This document shows, piece by piece, positions 8,123 through 17,313 of a stretch of 64,000 nt of DNA. The position numbers and the translations under genes were made by a program. Source of the stretch: Diacronema lutheri (taxonomy: Eukaryota; Haptophyta; Pavlovophyceae; Pavlovales; Pavlovaceae); contig JAGTXO010000021.1 in the NCBI GenBank assembly GCA_019448385.1, forward strand, positions 310,001-374,000, read 5' to 3'. The first letter of the stretch is position 1, and every line of letters starts with the position of its first letter. The notes under the pieces are model-generated. The model was not told the DNA's origin, ran no database searches, and worked only from the letters and a program-made list of their open reading frames with translations.

Positions 8123-10501
8123 GGGGAGGGGCCTGTCGCTCGCGAGTGACCGGCGGTGGTGTTGGTGGGGGGGGGATTGGGGGGGGGGGGGGGAGGGCCC
8201 TGTCGCTCGCGAGTGACCGGCGGTGGTGGTGGTGGGGGGGGGATTGGGGGGGGGGGGGGGAGGGCCCTGTCGCACGCGAGTGACCGGCGGTGGTGGGGGG
8301 TGGGGGGGGGGGGGGGAGGGGGGGGGGGGGGGGGCTGTCGCACGCGAGTGACCGGCGGTGGTGGTGTGGGGGGGGGGGGGGGGGGGGGGAGGGGCCTGTC
8401 GCACGCGAGTGACCGGCGGTGGTGGTGGTGGGGGGGGGATTGGGGGGGGGGGGGGGGAGGGGCCTGTCGCTCGCGAGTGACCGGCGGTGGTGGGGGGGGG
8501 GGGGGATTGGGAGGGGATTGGGGGGGGGGGGGGGGGGGGGGGGGCTGTCGCACGCGAGTGACCGGCGGTGGTGGTGGTGGGGGGGGGGGAGGGGAGGGGC
8601 CTGTCGCACGCGAGTGACCGGCGGTGGTAGTGGGGGGGGGGGGGGGGAGGGGCCTGTCGCACGCGAGTGACCGGCGGTGGTGGTGGTGGGGGGGGGGATT
8701 GGGGGGGGGGGGGGGGGAGGGGCCTGTCGCTCGCGAGTGACCGGCGGTGGTGGGGGGGGGGGGGAGGGGCCTGTCGCTCGCGAGTGACCGGCGGTGGTGG
8801 TGGTGGGGGGGGGATTGGGGGGGGGGGGGAGGGCCCTGTCGCACGCGAGTGACCGGCGGTGGTGGTGGGGGGGGGGGGGGGGGGAGGGCCCTGTCGCACG
8901 CGAGTGACCGGCGGTGGTGGTGGGGGGGGGGGGATTGGGGGGGGAGGGGGGAGGGGGGGGAGGGCCCTGTCGCACGCGAGTGACCGGCGGTGGTGGTGGT
9001 GGTGGGGGGGGGGGGGGGGGGGGGGGGGGGAAGGGGCCTGTCGCACGCGAGTGACCGGCGCGGTCGATTCCGCCGGCCACACGGCGCGCGCGCACCGCTC
9101 CCTCGGCACCTCGCCGCTCGTCTTGACCACCGACCACACGCCGCCTCCGTGAAGGGCCGTGTCAAAGACGCACACATCGGCAAAGATGGAGTCCGACACG
9201 GAGTCCGGCGCCGAGTCCGGCGCCGAGTCCGGCGCGCCAACGTTGGCTGCGCGCCCGCCGTAGACGAAGAGCTTCTCGCCGACAGCGACCATGCTGTGCC
9301 CAAGGCGCGCGCGCACGGCCGTCGACGCGGCCGAGATGCGCGCGGGCTCCCACTGCGGCAGCGACGTGCCCGTGCCGAGCGTGTGCAGTGACGCTGTGAC
9401 GGTGACGCCCGTCCAACCGCCGAAGAGGAAGAGGGTGTTGCCCACGGCCGCGGCGGCGGCGAAGGAGCGCGCGCCGGGCTTGAGGCCCGACGGTCGGAGC
9501 TGCTGCCACTCTGTCGTCGCCATCTCAAACGCCCACAGCCCGTCGAGCGGCGCGCTGCTCGGCTCAAGGCCCGCGCCGGACTCGCCGCCGTAAATAAAAA
9601 GCCTCGTGCCAATCAGCGCGCACGCCGCGCCAAACGATGGCGGTGGGCTCGGACCGTCGGCGGCGGTCGCATCGGACCACTTCATACGGTCCGTGTGCAG
9701 GATCCGGATCGCGTTCGACGGCCGCTCGTCGCCCATCGTGCCACCAATCACGAGCACGCGGCGGCCGATGGCGACGGACGCGGCGCATGCGATTGGGCGC
9801 GGCGGCGCGCCAGAGAGCGTCGGCTGGTTCCACTTGAGGCGGATGATCTCGGGCTGGCGCGTCACGATCGTTTGAAACGGCGAGCCCTCGATGTTGAGGC
9901 CCTCCAGCTCGACAAAGGCGGAATAGGTGCCCACAGCCGCGAACGTGACCGACGCGTGATACGAGCCGTCCCCCAAGTCGCGGATCGACGTGGCGGCGGG
10001 CGCTGGACCCTCGGTGCGCACGACGAAAAGGTCGCCGCCGTTGCGCGTCAGGCTGCCGTACGTGTCGCGCGCGATCACGAACACGTGCATCGTCTCGTGC
10101 ACGACCGCGTGCCCGACGCCGCGGCCAGTGAACATGCAGCGTACGGCGGACGCGCCCTGCGAGACGAGGAAGGGCGACGTGCCGAGCGGCATCTGCGTGA
10201 CACTCGCGCCAAGTGCAAGCTTGTCGTCCTCCTGCACGCGCACGAACACGTCGTCGCCGTCGCGCACCACGCGCGCGATGATCTGGTTTGCGAGCAGCGC
10301 GGAGCCATCCGCCGCCGCGACGCCAGTCGCGACGTGCTTCTGCGAGAGGCGCTCGCCCGCCTCCGTCCCGTAGCGCTGGAGCGCGACGAGCGCCAGCCAC
10401 TTGATCCGCTGGTTTCCCTCGCCGCACTCGACGACGATCACGTCGTCGCGCACGTGCACGCGCACGCGCATGGCCTCGGCGACCAACGCGCCGAGTGCCA
10501 C
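5025..10501 (-). CDS. Filamin-repeat / Kelch / LamG-jellyroll protein
   Basis: Five exons (9081-10501, 6229-6737, 5745-5983, 5411-5519, 5025-5149) join with fully consistent phases into an 800-aa protein. Residues about 110-220 form a filamin/ABP-type immunoglobulin repeat (DGSYHASVTFAAVGTYSAF). Kelch repeats follow, with the signatures RVLVIGGTMGD, RLFIYGGES, TLFLFGGWTG, KLFVYGGRAANVG and, across the giant intron, TLVVFGGYDS. The C-terminus is a LamG/concanavalin-like jellyroll (YTLEAWVRPL, WTHVAGTATSNGSIALFING, EQGLVGYWKLNEG). There is no signal peptide or membrane segment, suggesting a cytoplasmic scaffold. Exact partners are unknown. The start at 10501 lies 40 bp from the start of the divergent LRR gene. 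The last exon is the least certain part of the model. Confidence 0.8.
6738..9080 (-). other. 2.3-kb intron expanded by a minisatellite
   Basis: The donor GTGGCC lies at 9080 and the acceptor CGCAG at 6738. Splicing gives RERCARAVW followed by LHACTLLCETLVVFGG, restoring a Kelch blade. It is about ten times longer than other introns in the window because of the repeat array at 6870-9065. Confidence 0.8.
6870..9065. repeat. Minisatellite array, about 31 units of 50-90 bp
   Basis: Each unit holds a conserved core on the + strand, CTGTCGCACGCGAGTGACC followed by GGCGGTGGTGGTGGTG, with a CAC/CTC variant (TCGCAC or TCGCTC). Cores are separated by long G-runs that often contain one GATTGGG. I count about 31 cores. 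The array contains no stop codon in any of the three minus-strand frames over most of its length, which creates proline-rich open frames that are not genes. The + strand has very high G-quadruplex potential. Confidence 0.95.
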
Positions 10502-10541
10502 CTCGCAGGCCGTTACAAATCAGGAGAGACTGCGAGAGCGG

Positions 10542-12821
10542 ATGGGCGCGAGCGCGAGCGTGGAGCCGCGCTTCGCGCCACTCTTTGAGCACGGGCGCGC
10601 GCACGCCGGGTGCACGATCGCGCAGCCAAAGCTGCGCGGCATTACGCTCGCGCAGTTCCGCCGGCTCGTCCACCACGCGGCCGAGCTTTGCGCGCAGGAG
10701 CGGTGGATGGCCGATGGCGTCCCGCTCGCTCGCGGCGCGCTCACGCTGCGCGATGTCGAGCAGCGCATCGTCGCGCCACTCGCCGCGCAGCGCGGCGGGC
10801 GTTCGCTTGTCGAGATGTTCGCGCACGCGCCGCAGCTGCCACGCTGGTACGTGGCCGTCCGCGCCGATACGCGCGCGGCGGATGCGCTTCGGATGCTCGA
10901 GCAGCACGCGTTTGACAGGTGCCTCGCGGACGACGATGCGATATATTGGCTGCCGCCGCTCGCGCTTTCGGCGGACGAGGCGGCGGCGGAGCGAATACTC
11001 CCACCCCTGCAACGCGCTGCCGCCGCCGCGCTCACGCTCGTCGACGGCATCGTCAGCTTGCTCGACGGCGCGGGCGATGCCGACGACGGCCAGACGGCGG
11101 CCGCCGGCGGCCACGGCCGGGACACGTCGTCCGGACGCTCGCGCTACTTCGACGCGGCGTGGCCTGCGTACGCGCTCTTTCTCGCCTGCAACGTGGAGCG
11201 CCCGAGCGGCGCGGCCCCAATGCATGACGTGTACGCCCTCGAGCCGCACAGCGCCGGTCGCGGCGCCGACGGCAGAGCGCGCGCGCTCGCGATTGGACTC
11301 GTTGACGGCTTCGCCGCGCGCGACGGGGGCTCGGCGCACACCAAGGCGCGGCGCGAGCAGCACTTTTTGCTCAACGCGCTCGACGGCGCCAGCGCGTTCT
11401 CGCTCGCGCGCGCGCTGAAGGGCGCGCGCGTGCACGCCGCGGCCGCGGTCGGTCGAGGGGGCGGCGCTGGTGCTGCTGACGCCGAGGAGGGCGATCCGAG
11501 CGCGTCAGAGAGCACGCTGATCCTCGCGGAGGCGGCGCATCTCGACGCCGGCGCCGCTGTCGTCGACGCGACCGTGGCGACGGCCTTCTCCGTGCCGCTT
11601 CTCGGAATGTTCCTGGAACGCGCGGCAGGCGGTCCGTCCGCGGCCGCTGCGGGCTGCGGCGGCGGCATCGCAGGCGCGGGCGAGGACGCGCGTGCGCTCT
11701 CGCGTGCGCTCCGCGCGCTCCGCTCCGCGCGCCGCGCGCGCCTCGCCGTCTGCTGCCTCGAGCCACCGTCCGCATCTGTGTGCCGAGCCCTCACGCGCGC
11801 GCTCCCGGACTCGCTCGCCGAGCTGCGCGCCGTCCGGCTGCACGCGGCTGTGCTGCCCGCGCTGATCGGCCGGCTGCCAACGGTGGCACCAAATTCTCCG
11901 ATGCCTACCGTCCTCCCCCTCCGCGCGCTCGAGCTGCGCGAGTGCGGCCTTAGCGGCGTGCACGCCGCGGCGCTCGCGGCCGCCGTCGTGACTCAACGGC
12001 TGCCCGCGCTCGTGTCGCTCGAGCTGCCCAACAATGGCGGCCTGGGCGACGATGGGTGCGTGGCGCTCGCGCGCGTGCTCGTGCGTGCCGCACACCTGCG
12101 CAACCTCTGCCTCGCCGAGTGCAACGTGGGTGACAGAGGCGCCGCGACGCTCGGCGAGGCGCTCGCCGGCCGCACGGGCGGCACCGACGCTGGCGGCGCC
12201 GACGCGAGCGGACGCACCGAGCGCTCGCTGCTTGAGACGCTCGACGTGAGCTTCAATCTGATTGGTGACGACGGCGCGGCCGGGCTGGCCCACGGCCTCG
12301 CGCACAACGCAACGCTTACGCGCCTCGACCTCAAACTCAACCAGGTTCAGGACCGCGGCGCGGCGGCGCTCGCCGCAAGCCTGCACTCCGAAACGGCGCT
12401 CACGGCGCTCGACCTGTTCTACAATGGCGTGGGCGACAACGGCGCGGTCGCGCTCGCCGACTGCCTGCGGAGCAACACAACGCTCGCGACGCTCGACCTG
12501 TTTTACAACGACGTTGGCGACGTGGGCGCTGCGGCGCTCAGCGCGAGCCTCGCGACCAACCGCGCGCTGCGCCGACTTGACGTCCGCGAGAATGAGCGCG
12601 TCACCGACGTGGAGGTGCGCAGGCTGGCTGCCGCATGGCGCAGCTCGGGCAGGCCGGCGGACGCGCTCGGCGCGATCAGCCCGCCGGCGCTCACCGCACC
12701 GGCAGCCGTCCACGCGTCGGGCGCGCGGCGCAGCGTCTCGAACGGCGGCGGCGGGCCGAGCGCAGACGCGTGGCATCCGGGCGCGGCGCGGGCCCCAGGA
12801 CTGACGCACATCCATTCGTAG
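10542..12821 (+). CDS. Leucine-rich-repeat protein with predicted N-myristoylation site
   Basis: The 759-aa single-exon frame starts MGASASVEPRF. Gly2 and Ser6 fit an N-myristoylation signal, so membrane attachment is plausible. The first 440 residues show no family I recognise. From about residue 450 there are leucine-rich repeats of the 28-residue ribonuclease-inhibitor/NLR type, with units such as LETLDVSFNLIGDDGAAGLA, LTRLDLKLNQVQDRGAAALA and LTALDLFYNGVGDNGAVALA. No NACHT or kinase domain is visible. The ATG at 10542 was chosen over upstream in-frame codons because those overlap the divergent Kelch gene. The stop TAG at 12819 is followed by a G14 run. Confidence 0.75.
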   Translation: MGASASVEPRFAPLFEHGRAHAGCTIAQPKLRGITLAQFRRLVHHAAELCAQERWMADGVPLARGALTLRDVEQRIVAPLAAQRGGRSLVEMFAHAPQLPRWYVAVRADTRAADALRMLEQHAFDRCLADDDAIYWLPPLALSADEAAAERILPPLQRAAAAALTLVDGIVSLLDGAGDADDGQTAAAGGHGRDTSSGRSRYFDAAWPAYALFLACNVERPSGAAPMHDVYALEPHSAGRGADGRARALAIGLVDGFAARDGGSAHTKARREQHFLLNALDGASAFSLARALKGARVHAAAAVGRGGGAGAADAEEGDPSASESTLILAEAAHLDAGAAVVDATVATAFSVPLLGMFLERAAGGPSAAAAGCGGGIAGAGEDARALSRALRALRSARRARLAVCCLEPPSASVCRALTRALPDSLAELRAVRLHAAVLPALIGRLPTVAPNSPMPTVLPLRALELRECGLSGVHAAALAAAVVTQRLPALVSLELPNNGGLGDDGCVALARVLVRAAHLRNLCLAECNVGDRGAATLGEALAGRTGGTDAGGADASGRTERSLLETLDVSFNLIGDDGAAGLAHGLAHNATLTRLDLKLNQVQDRGAAALAASLHSETALTALDLFYNGVGDNGAVALADCLRSNTTLATLDLFYNDVGDVGAAALSASLATNRALRRLDVRENERVTDVEVRRLAAAWRSSGRPADALGAISPPALTAPAAVHASGARRSVSNGGGGPSADAWHPGAARAPGLTHIHS

Positions 12822-12847
12822 CGAATCATCATGAGGCAGGACTCAAA

Positions 12848-12861
12848 GGGGGGGGGGGGGG
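12848..12861 (+). repeat. Poly(G) tract between convergent genes
   Basis: About fourteen G residues followed by a (GT)n stretch fill the 59-bp gap between the LRR gene stop and the tRNA-binding gene stop. Confidence 0.9.
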
Positions 12862-12880
12862 TGCGGGTGTGTGTGTGTGC

Positions 12881-13582
12881 TCAGCTGATGGAGCCGCCCG
12901 CGACGGTGGGCGCGGTACATTGCCCTGTGGTGCCGTCCTCGTCCAGGCGCACAACGAGCGGTTCGCCCAGGTAGGTTGCGACACGGCCCGCGTCGGTGCG
13001 CAGGCCGGCGCTCATCTTCTCGAGGAGCTTCTTCTTCTTCATCTGGTTGGACGAGGCGGGCTCGACGTCGGCGGGCGGTGCGGCGGCCTCGGCGAGCGCA
13101 AGCACGCGCGCGCCGGGCTGCGCGCCTTCAGGCGGGTCGACAAACTCGACCTTGCCCTTGTCCGCGGACGACGCGCAAAAGACCATCCCGTTCGACTCGA
13201 AGCCGGCGAGCTTCGCCGGCTTCAGGTTGCACACGACGAGGACAAGGCGGTCGGCGAGCTGCTCAAGCTTGTAATGGGCGCGTAGGCCGGACGCAATCTC
13301 GCGCGGCTGCGCCTCGCCCACGTCGATCCGCTCGCAGAAGAGCTTCTCCGAGTCAGGGTGCGCCCACGCCTCGACGATGCGCCCGACGCGCACGTCCAGC
13401 GTCGAAAACTTGGGGGGCGCCTCGTCCTCGGCGGGCGGCGCGCTGCACATGCGCGCGGCAGGGGCGGCGTCCGCGAGGCGCGAGCGCGCCAGCGCGGCCG
13501 GCCGCGCGGCCGATCCGAGCCAGCCGCCGCGAAGGCCGAGCAGCGGCGCGGGCAAGCTCAAAAAGATCGTGGCGGCCTTCAT
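12881..13582 (-). CDS. EMAP-II/Arc1p-type tRNA-binding OB-fold protein, probably organelle-targeted
   Basis: The 233-aa protein has a C-terminal EMAP-II-like OB fold: STLDVRVGRIVEAWAHPDSE, then REIASGLR, LVLVVCNLKPAKLAGFESNG and a GE-x-V-x-P-type PPEGAQPGARV loop. This domain binds tRNA structure-nonspecifically in AIMP1, Arc1p and some tRNA synthetases. The first 45 residues (MKAATIFLSLPAPLLGLRGG...) are hydrophobic then Ala/Arg-rich, resembling a signal-plus-transit plastid leader. It is a stand-alone form without a synthetase domain. A lysine-rich KKKK stretch lies near the C-terminus. Its start codon is 26 bp from that of the divergent palmitoyltransferase. Confidence 0.8.
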   Translation of the reverse strand: MKAATIFLSLPAPLLGLRGGWLGSAARPAALARSRLADAAPAARMCSAPPAEDEAPPKFSTLDVRVGRIVEAWAHPDSEKLFCERIDVGEAQPREIASGLRAHYKLEQLADRLVLVVCNLKPAKLAGFESNGMVFCASSADKGKVEFVDPPEGAQPGARVLALAEAAAPPADVEPASSNQMKKKKLLEKMSAGLRTDAGRVATYLGEPLVVRLDEDGTTGQCTAPTVAGGSIS

Positions 13583-13608
13583 TGCGCTCCGTCCTTTGAA
13601 ATGCGATC

Positions 13609-15329
13609 GTGGAAAAGCGGAAAAGGTTGACCTCCTCGAGTTCCTCACAGGCGCTGTGCGGCGCGGCCGGCATGGCGGGCGGCGAGCCGGCAGGCCTCGC
13701 CGCGGGCAGGCCCGTGCCCACGAACGTTCCAACGGGCGACGCGCTCTTGACCGAGCCGCTCACGCAAAGCGCGTCGCACGCGGCGGCTCCGGGCGAGTCG
13801 AGCTTGGCCACACGTGCCGCGCTCGAGCGTGTCGGACCTGCGGCCGGCGTCGCGCCGAGCGGGGCGGGCGCCGGCGTGGCGCAGGATGGCACGCAGCGCG
13901 CTGGTGCACCGATTGCCGAGGCCTCGGTGGCTTTTGAGCCCGCGTCTGAGCCCTCGGCCGCGCCCGGCGCCGAGGCCGAGGCTGAGCCGGAGCCGTCCGC
14001 CGAATTCGTGCCAATGTCTGCGATCAGCAGCGACGATGACTACGACGAGGCGCGGCGGGCGGCGCGGCGTGGCGAGGCCGACCTACTCCCGCGCTCGCCG
14101 CAGCTCGCGCCCGAGCTCGCGACCGACGCGGGCGCCCGCTCCCCCAGCTACAAGACGTGGCCGGGAAAGAACCGCTTCTACTGCGGCGGGCGCGTGATGA
14201 CGGGGCCCAAGGAGGACGACCACCTCAAGATGGGCACGTGGGCGGCGATGCTGCTGCCCGTCGCGCTATTCATGGGCGCCGCCGGCGCCGACCTCCTCCT
14301 CGAGTTGCGCCCGCTCTTCTACGCGCTTTGCGTCCTCGTCTTCCTGGACATTTCCCTCCTGGTCGCTACGTCCTATTCCGACCCCGGCATCATCCCGCGG
14401 CAGCCGCACGCGCGGCCGGAGAAGGGCAACCACTTCCGGAGCTACGACGTGGGCGGCACGCGCGTCACCGAGTTGTGGTGCACCACGTGCAGCTTGTACC
14501 GCCCGCCAGGCTGCTCGCACTGCCGTGACTGTGACAACTGTGTCCGTGACTGGGACCATCACTGCCCAGTGCGCGCGCGGCGGCGCGCTCGTGTGCCGCG
14601 GCCGCGGGGCATGGGCGGGCACGCGGCCGCGCGCGCGCGCGCCCTCGCTCCCTGTGGCCTCAAGGCTCTGCGCGGCGCCATCGTGGCCGCTGCTCGTTTC
14701 AACCGGCGGCTGCGCGCGCCACGCGCGCGCCACGCGCACCTCGCGCGCCTCGCGCGCCGCGAACGCTCCCGCCGACTCGTCACCGCACCCTGCCGCGCGC
14801 CGCACCTGCCGCAGTTCGTGGGTAACTGCATAGGGCGGCGGAACTACGGTTACTTTTACTGTTACCTCGTCTCCATATCCGCGTCCGCAGCCACGATGTC
14901 GTGGGCATGCGTCGTCGTCTCCACGGGTTCGCGCCGCGCCGCCACGTCGCCTCGCCGCCCTGTGCTCACGCGGCGAGCGCCCTGGACGCACTTAACCCGC
15001 GCCCGATCGGCGGCCGGCACGGCTTGCGCGCAGGCCCCGAGTGGGAGCGGCACTTCTCGCCGACGCGCATCGCCACGATGGCGGTGGCTGCGATTTTGCT
15101 CTTCGCGCTCGCAGTCTCGCTCGTCATCGGCTGCTTCACCGTCTTCCATGCAAGCCTCATCCTTGCAAACGTAACGACCAAGGAGTGGTGCAAGAAAAAA
15201 GAGCGCTCAGCGCTCCGAGACGATAATCGCGTGCACCGCGTCTTCTACGCGTGCTGCGAGCCGTCCGAGGTCACTTTCACGGAGCTGGTGCCCAAGAATC
15301 TCGTCGGGAACTATGCCGAGCTGCTGTGA
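13609..15329 (+). CDS. DHHC-type protein S-palmitoyltransferase
   Basis: Three exons (13609-14568, 14815-14926, 15034-15329) encode 455 aa. The cysteine-rich domain reads CTTCSLYRPPGCSHCRDC and then WDHHCP, with the DHHC tetrad at residues 316-319. It continues across intron 1 as FVGNCIGRRNYGYFY. Two hydrophobic segments precede it (WAAMLLPVALFMGAAGADLL, FYALCVLVFLDISLLVATSY) and two follow, giving the usual four-pass Golgi/plasma-membrane topology. A long acidic, disordered N-terminus precedes the domain, and an alternative ATG at 13672 would shorten it. Intron 1 (246 bp) has no in-frame stop, so retention would insert 82 residues inside the catalytic domain. The C-terminal tail ends LVGNYAELL. 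Confidence 0.92.
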
Positions 15330-15529
15330 GACGATGCGCAGATGCGCCGCGGCGTGCACCTCCGGCATCAGACGCGGGCGCAGGCAGAGTGTGCATGTGC
15401 ATGATGAATGTAAGATCTTCTCCCCAGCGCCACCAACCCGGCCAGTCTCAGAACCCTAACCAAATAATCGCGCTTTCCTCTGGCTGCCTTCTCATCCGCG
15501 AGGGCCGCCCACCGGCGGCGCCCCGCATG

Positions 15530-16303
15530 TCACGGCTGCTGCTGCGCGCGCGGCTGCAGCGCATACATGCGCACGGCACACAGCTCGGACGGAAAGCGCG
15601 TTTGCCGGACCTCCTTGCGCAGCTCGAGGTCGGCGGCGTCGAAGAGCTGCTTGACGAGCTTGTTTGTCCGCATCACCGAATGGTCTTGGCTGTCGACGAG
15701 GTACGCGCCGTCGATGATGCCATGCTCGGTTGGCGAGGCGTTATTGTCCTTAACGACGATCCAGCCGCCCGGCCGGAGGCCGGCCGCGCACCTGCGGAGG
15801 AAGGCGACGAACTCGGTGTCGGTGAGGTGGCCGATGACCCACTGGATCCACACCAGGTCGTACTGCGCCGCCGTGGGCGTGAACTCCTGCAGCGACGACG
15901 TGAAAAACTCGCCCATCCGCGGCTCGGCCGCGAGCTCGATGCGCGCCTGCTCGACATACTTGGGGACGAGCTCGACGAGGTCGACCTTGAGCGCGAGCTT
16001 GGTGAGCACATCGCGCGTAACGCGCCCGATCCCCGCGCCGCAGTCCAGCGCGCGACCGACGGGCAGCACGCCGGCGCCGAGCACGGCGCCGGCGAACGCG
16101 AGGCTTGAGTCGGCGTCGGGCGACGAGACGACCGCGTACCCGCCGAGGACGCCGTCCATCGTCGCGTCGACGGCGCCCCAGTACGCGCTGGCATTCTCGG
16201 TCGTCACCGTGCGGAACGCTTCGTGGCTTCCGTCCGCAAGCACGAGCGCCGGCTCGACCGGCTCGGCCTCGCCACGCGAGCTGGCCGAGCGTGTCCTTGT
16301 CAT
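15530..16303 (-). CDS. Protein N-terminal methyltransferase 1 (NTMT1/METTL11A family)
   Basis: The 257-aa SAM-dependent methyltransferase carries the family motifs AYWGAVDATMDGVLGGY, the SAM-binding DCGAGIGRVTRDVL, and IQWVIGHLTDTEFVAFLRRC, with GGWIVVKDNN as the late strand. NTMT1 enzymes methylate the alpha-amino group of proteins bearing X-Pro-Lys N-termini after Met removal. Catalytic-pocket residues of the family (Trp in YWG, Asn in KDNN) are present. Length matches the family, apart from a 25-residue N-terminal extension. The start at 16303 leaves only 20 bp to the start of the divergent Nudix gene. Confidence 0.9.
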   Translation of the reverse strand: MTRTRSASSRGEAEPVEPALVLADGSHEAFRTVTTENASAYWGAVDATMDGVLGGYAVVSSPDADSSLAFAGAVLGAGVLPVGRALDCGAGIGRVTRDVLTKLALKVDLVELVPKYVEQARIELAAEPRMGEFFTSSLQEFTPTAAQYDLVWIQWVIGHLTDTEFVAFLRRCAAGLRPGGWIVVKDNNASPTEHGIIDGAYLVDSQDHSVMRTNKLVKQLFDAADLELRKEVRQTRFPSELCAVRMYALQPRAQQQP

Positions 16304-16323
16304 TGCGTTCGCGCCAACCCGCG

Positions 16324-17151
16324 ATGCCGGTCGGGTATGAGTACATCGGGGAGGCACAGCTTTGGTATGCGCGCGGGCTGCCGCCGACGCGCGAGCTCGT
16401 CGCATACTTGCTCGTCGTCGTGCTCATCGCAAGCCACTTCAGCTCGCTGCTCGTCGCGCCCAATCGCGCCACGGCCGAGCCGTGCGCCGCTGTTGAGAAG
16501 CTGAGCCCGCGCGCGCAGCCGTCCGACCGCGCGTACCGCGAGTTCCTCTTCTTCATGCCCGTGCCGACGTGCGACGTGCTGCTGCTCACGCCGGCGCACA
16601 ACGCGACGCTTCTCTTCAAGCGCGCGAACCGTCCCGTGCAGGGCGTGTGGTACTCGCTCGGCGGGCGCGTGCTGAAGAACGAGACGTTGCGAGCGTGCGC
16701 CGTGCGCAAGCTGCTCGCCGAGTTCGGGCTGAGGCGGCGCGAGGAGAGCCTGCTGCACGCGGGCACGATGGAGGAGCACTTCCCCGACTCGGCCTTTGAC
16801 GGCATCAACTCGCACTGCATCAACAGCGTCTTCGCCTGCGTGCTGTCGCCCGCAGAGCTGCGCGTGTTGCCCGACGGCTCGGCGTCGGCCGGCACGCGTA
16901 CGGCCGGCGCGCTCGATGGGCAGCACTCGCGCGCGCGCTGGTTTGCGGTCGATGACCCGGCGCTGCACCCGTACGTTGCGACCAAGCTCGACCTCGTGCG
17001 CGTCGCGCTCGCCCGGCAGGCGTGGGGCGCGGCGGGCGTCGGCGGGCGGCGCCTTGCACTCGCCGCTCGCGATACGACCGCGAACGCGCTGCAGACACTG
17101 AGAACGCACCGTCCTGTGCACACGCTAGGCGAGGCACTATATAGGCGATAG
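16324..17151 (+). CDS. Membrane-anchored Nudix protein of the GDP-mannose mannosyl hydrolase type
   Basis: The 275-aa protein has an N-terminal hydrophobic segment (LVAYLLVVVLIASHF, residues about 24-38) that should act as a signal anchor. The Nudix region contains LGGRVLKNETL followed by ACAVRKLLAEFGL. The usual REUxEE is altered to RKLLAE, losing two of the three box glutamates. A degenerate box is also characteristic of GDP-mannose mannosyl hydrolases, which use GGRVxKxETL and cleave GDP-hexoses at the sugar carbon. HAGTMEEHFPDSAFDGINSH and the late DGQHSRARWF agree with that subfamily. A role in lumenal or Golgi nucleotide-sugar turnover is inference. Confidence 0.75.
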   Translation: MPVGYEYIGEAQLWYARGLPPTRELVAYLLVVVLIASHFSSLLVAPNRATAEPCAAVEKLSPRAQPSDRAYREFLFFMPVPTCDVLLLTPAHNATLLFKRANRPVQGVWYSLGGRVLKNETLRACAVRKLLAEFGLRRREESLLHAGTMEEHFPDSAFDGINSHCINSVFACVLSPAELRVLPDGSASAGTRTAGALDGQHSRARWFAVDDPALHPYVATKLDLVRVALARQAWGAAGVGGRRLALAARDTTANALQTLRTHRPVHTLGEALYRR

Positions 17152-17313
17152 TGGGGGGTCCGTGTCTCCGTGTCTGCAGCGCGGACGGAGGCGCGAGAGT
17201 GAGAACGCCCTCGCCGCCGGCGCGCCTCCTTGAACTCAGGAATCATTGGCCAGCGCCGGCGCCCGCACAGCGCCCGCGACACGCGCATGGCGCGCGCGTC
17301 CAACGCCGCGTGC

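Noticed and set aside
6870-9065. CRISPR array (regularly spaced repeats)
   Set aside because: The conserved cores of about 36 bp are separated by low-complexity G-runs and not by unique spacers. The array lies inside a eukaryotic intron and has no cas genes nearby.
5807-10501. A continuous 1564-codon minus-strand frame rich in proline
   Set aside because: It is the Kelch gene's first exon read straight through the intron. The polyproline part is the minisatellite, which is open in all three frames. Splicing at 9080/6738 restores a Kelch blade.
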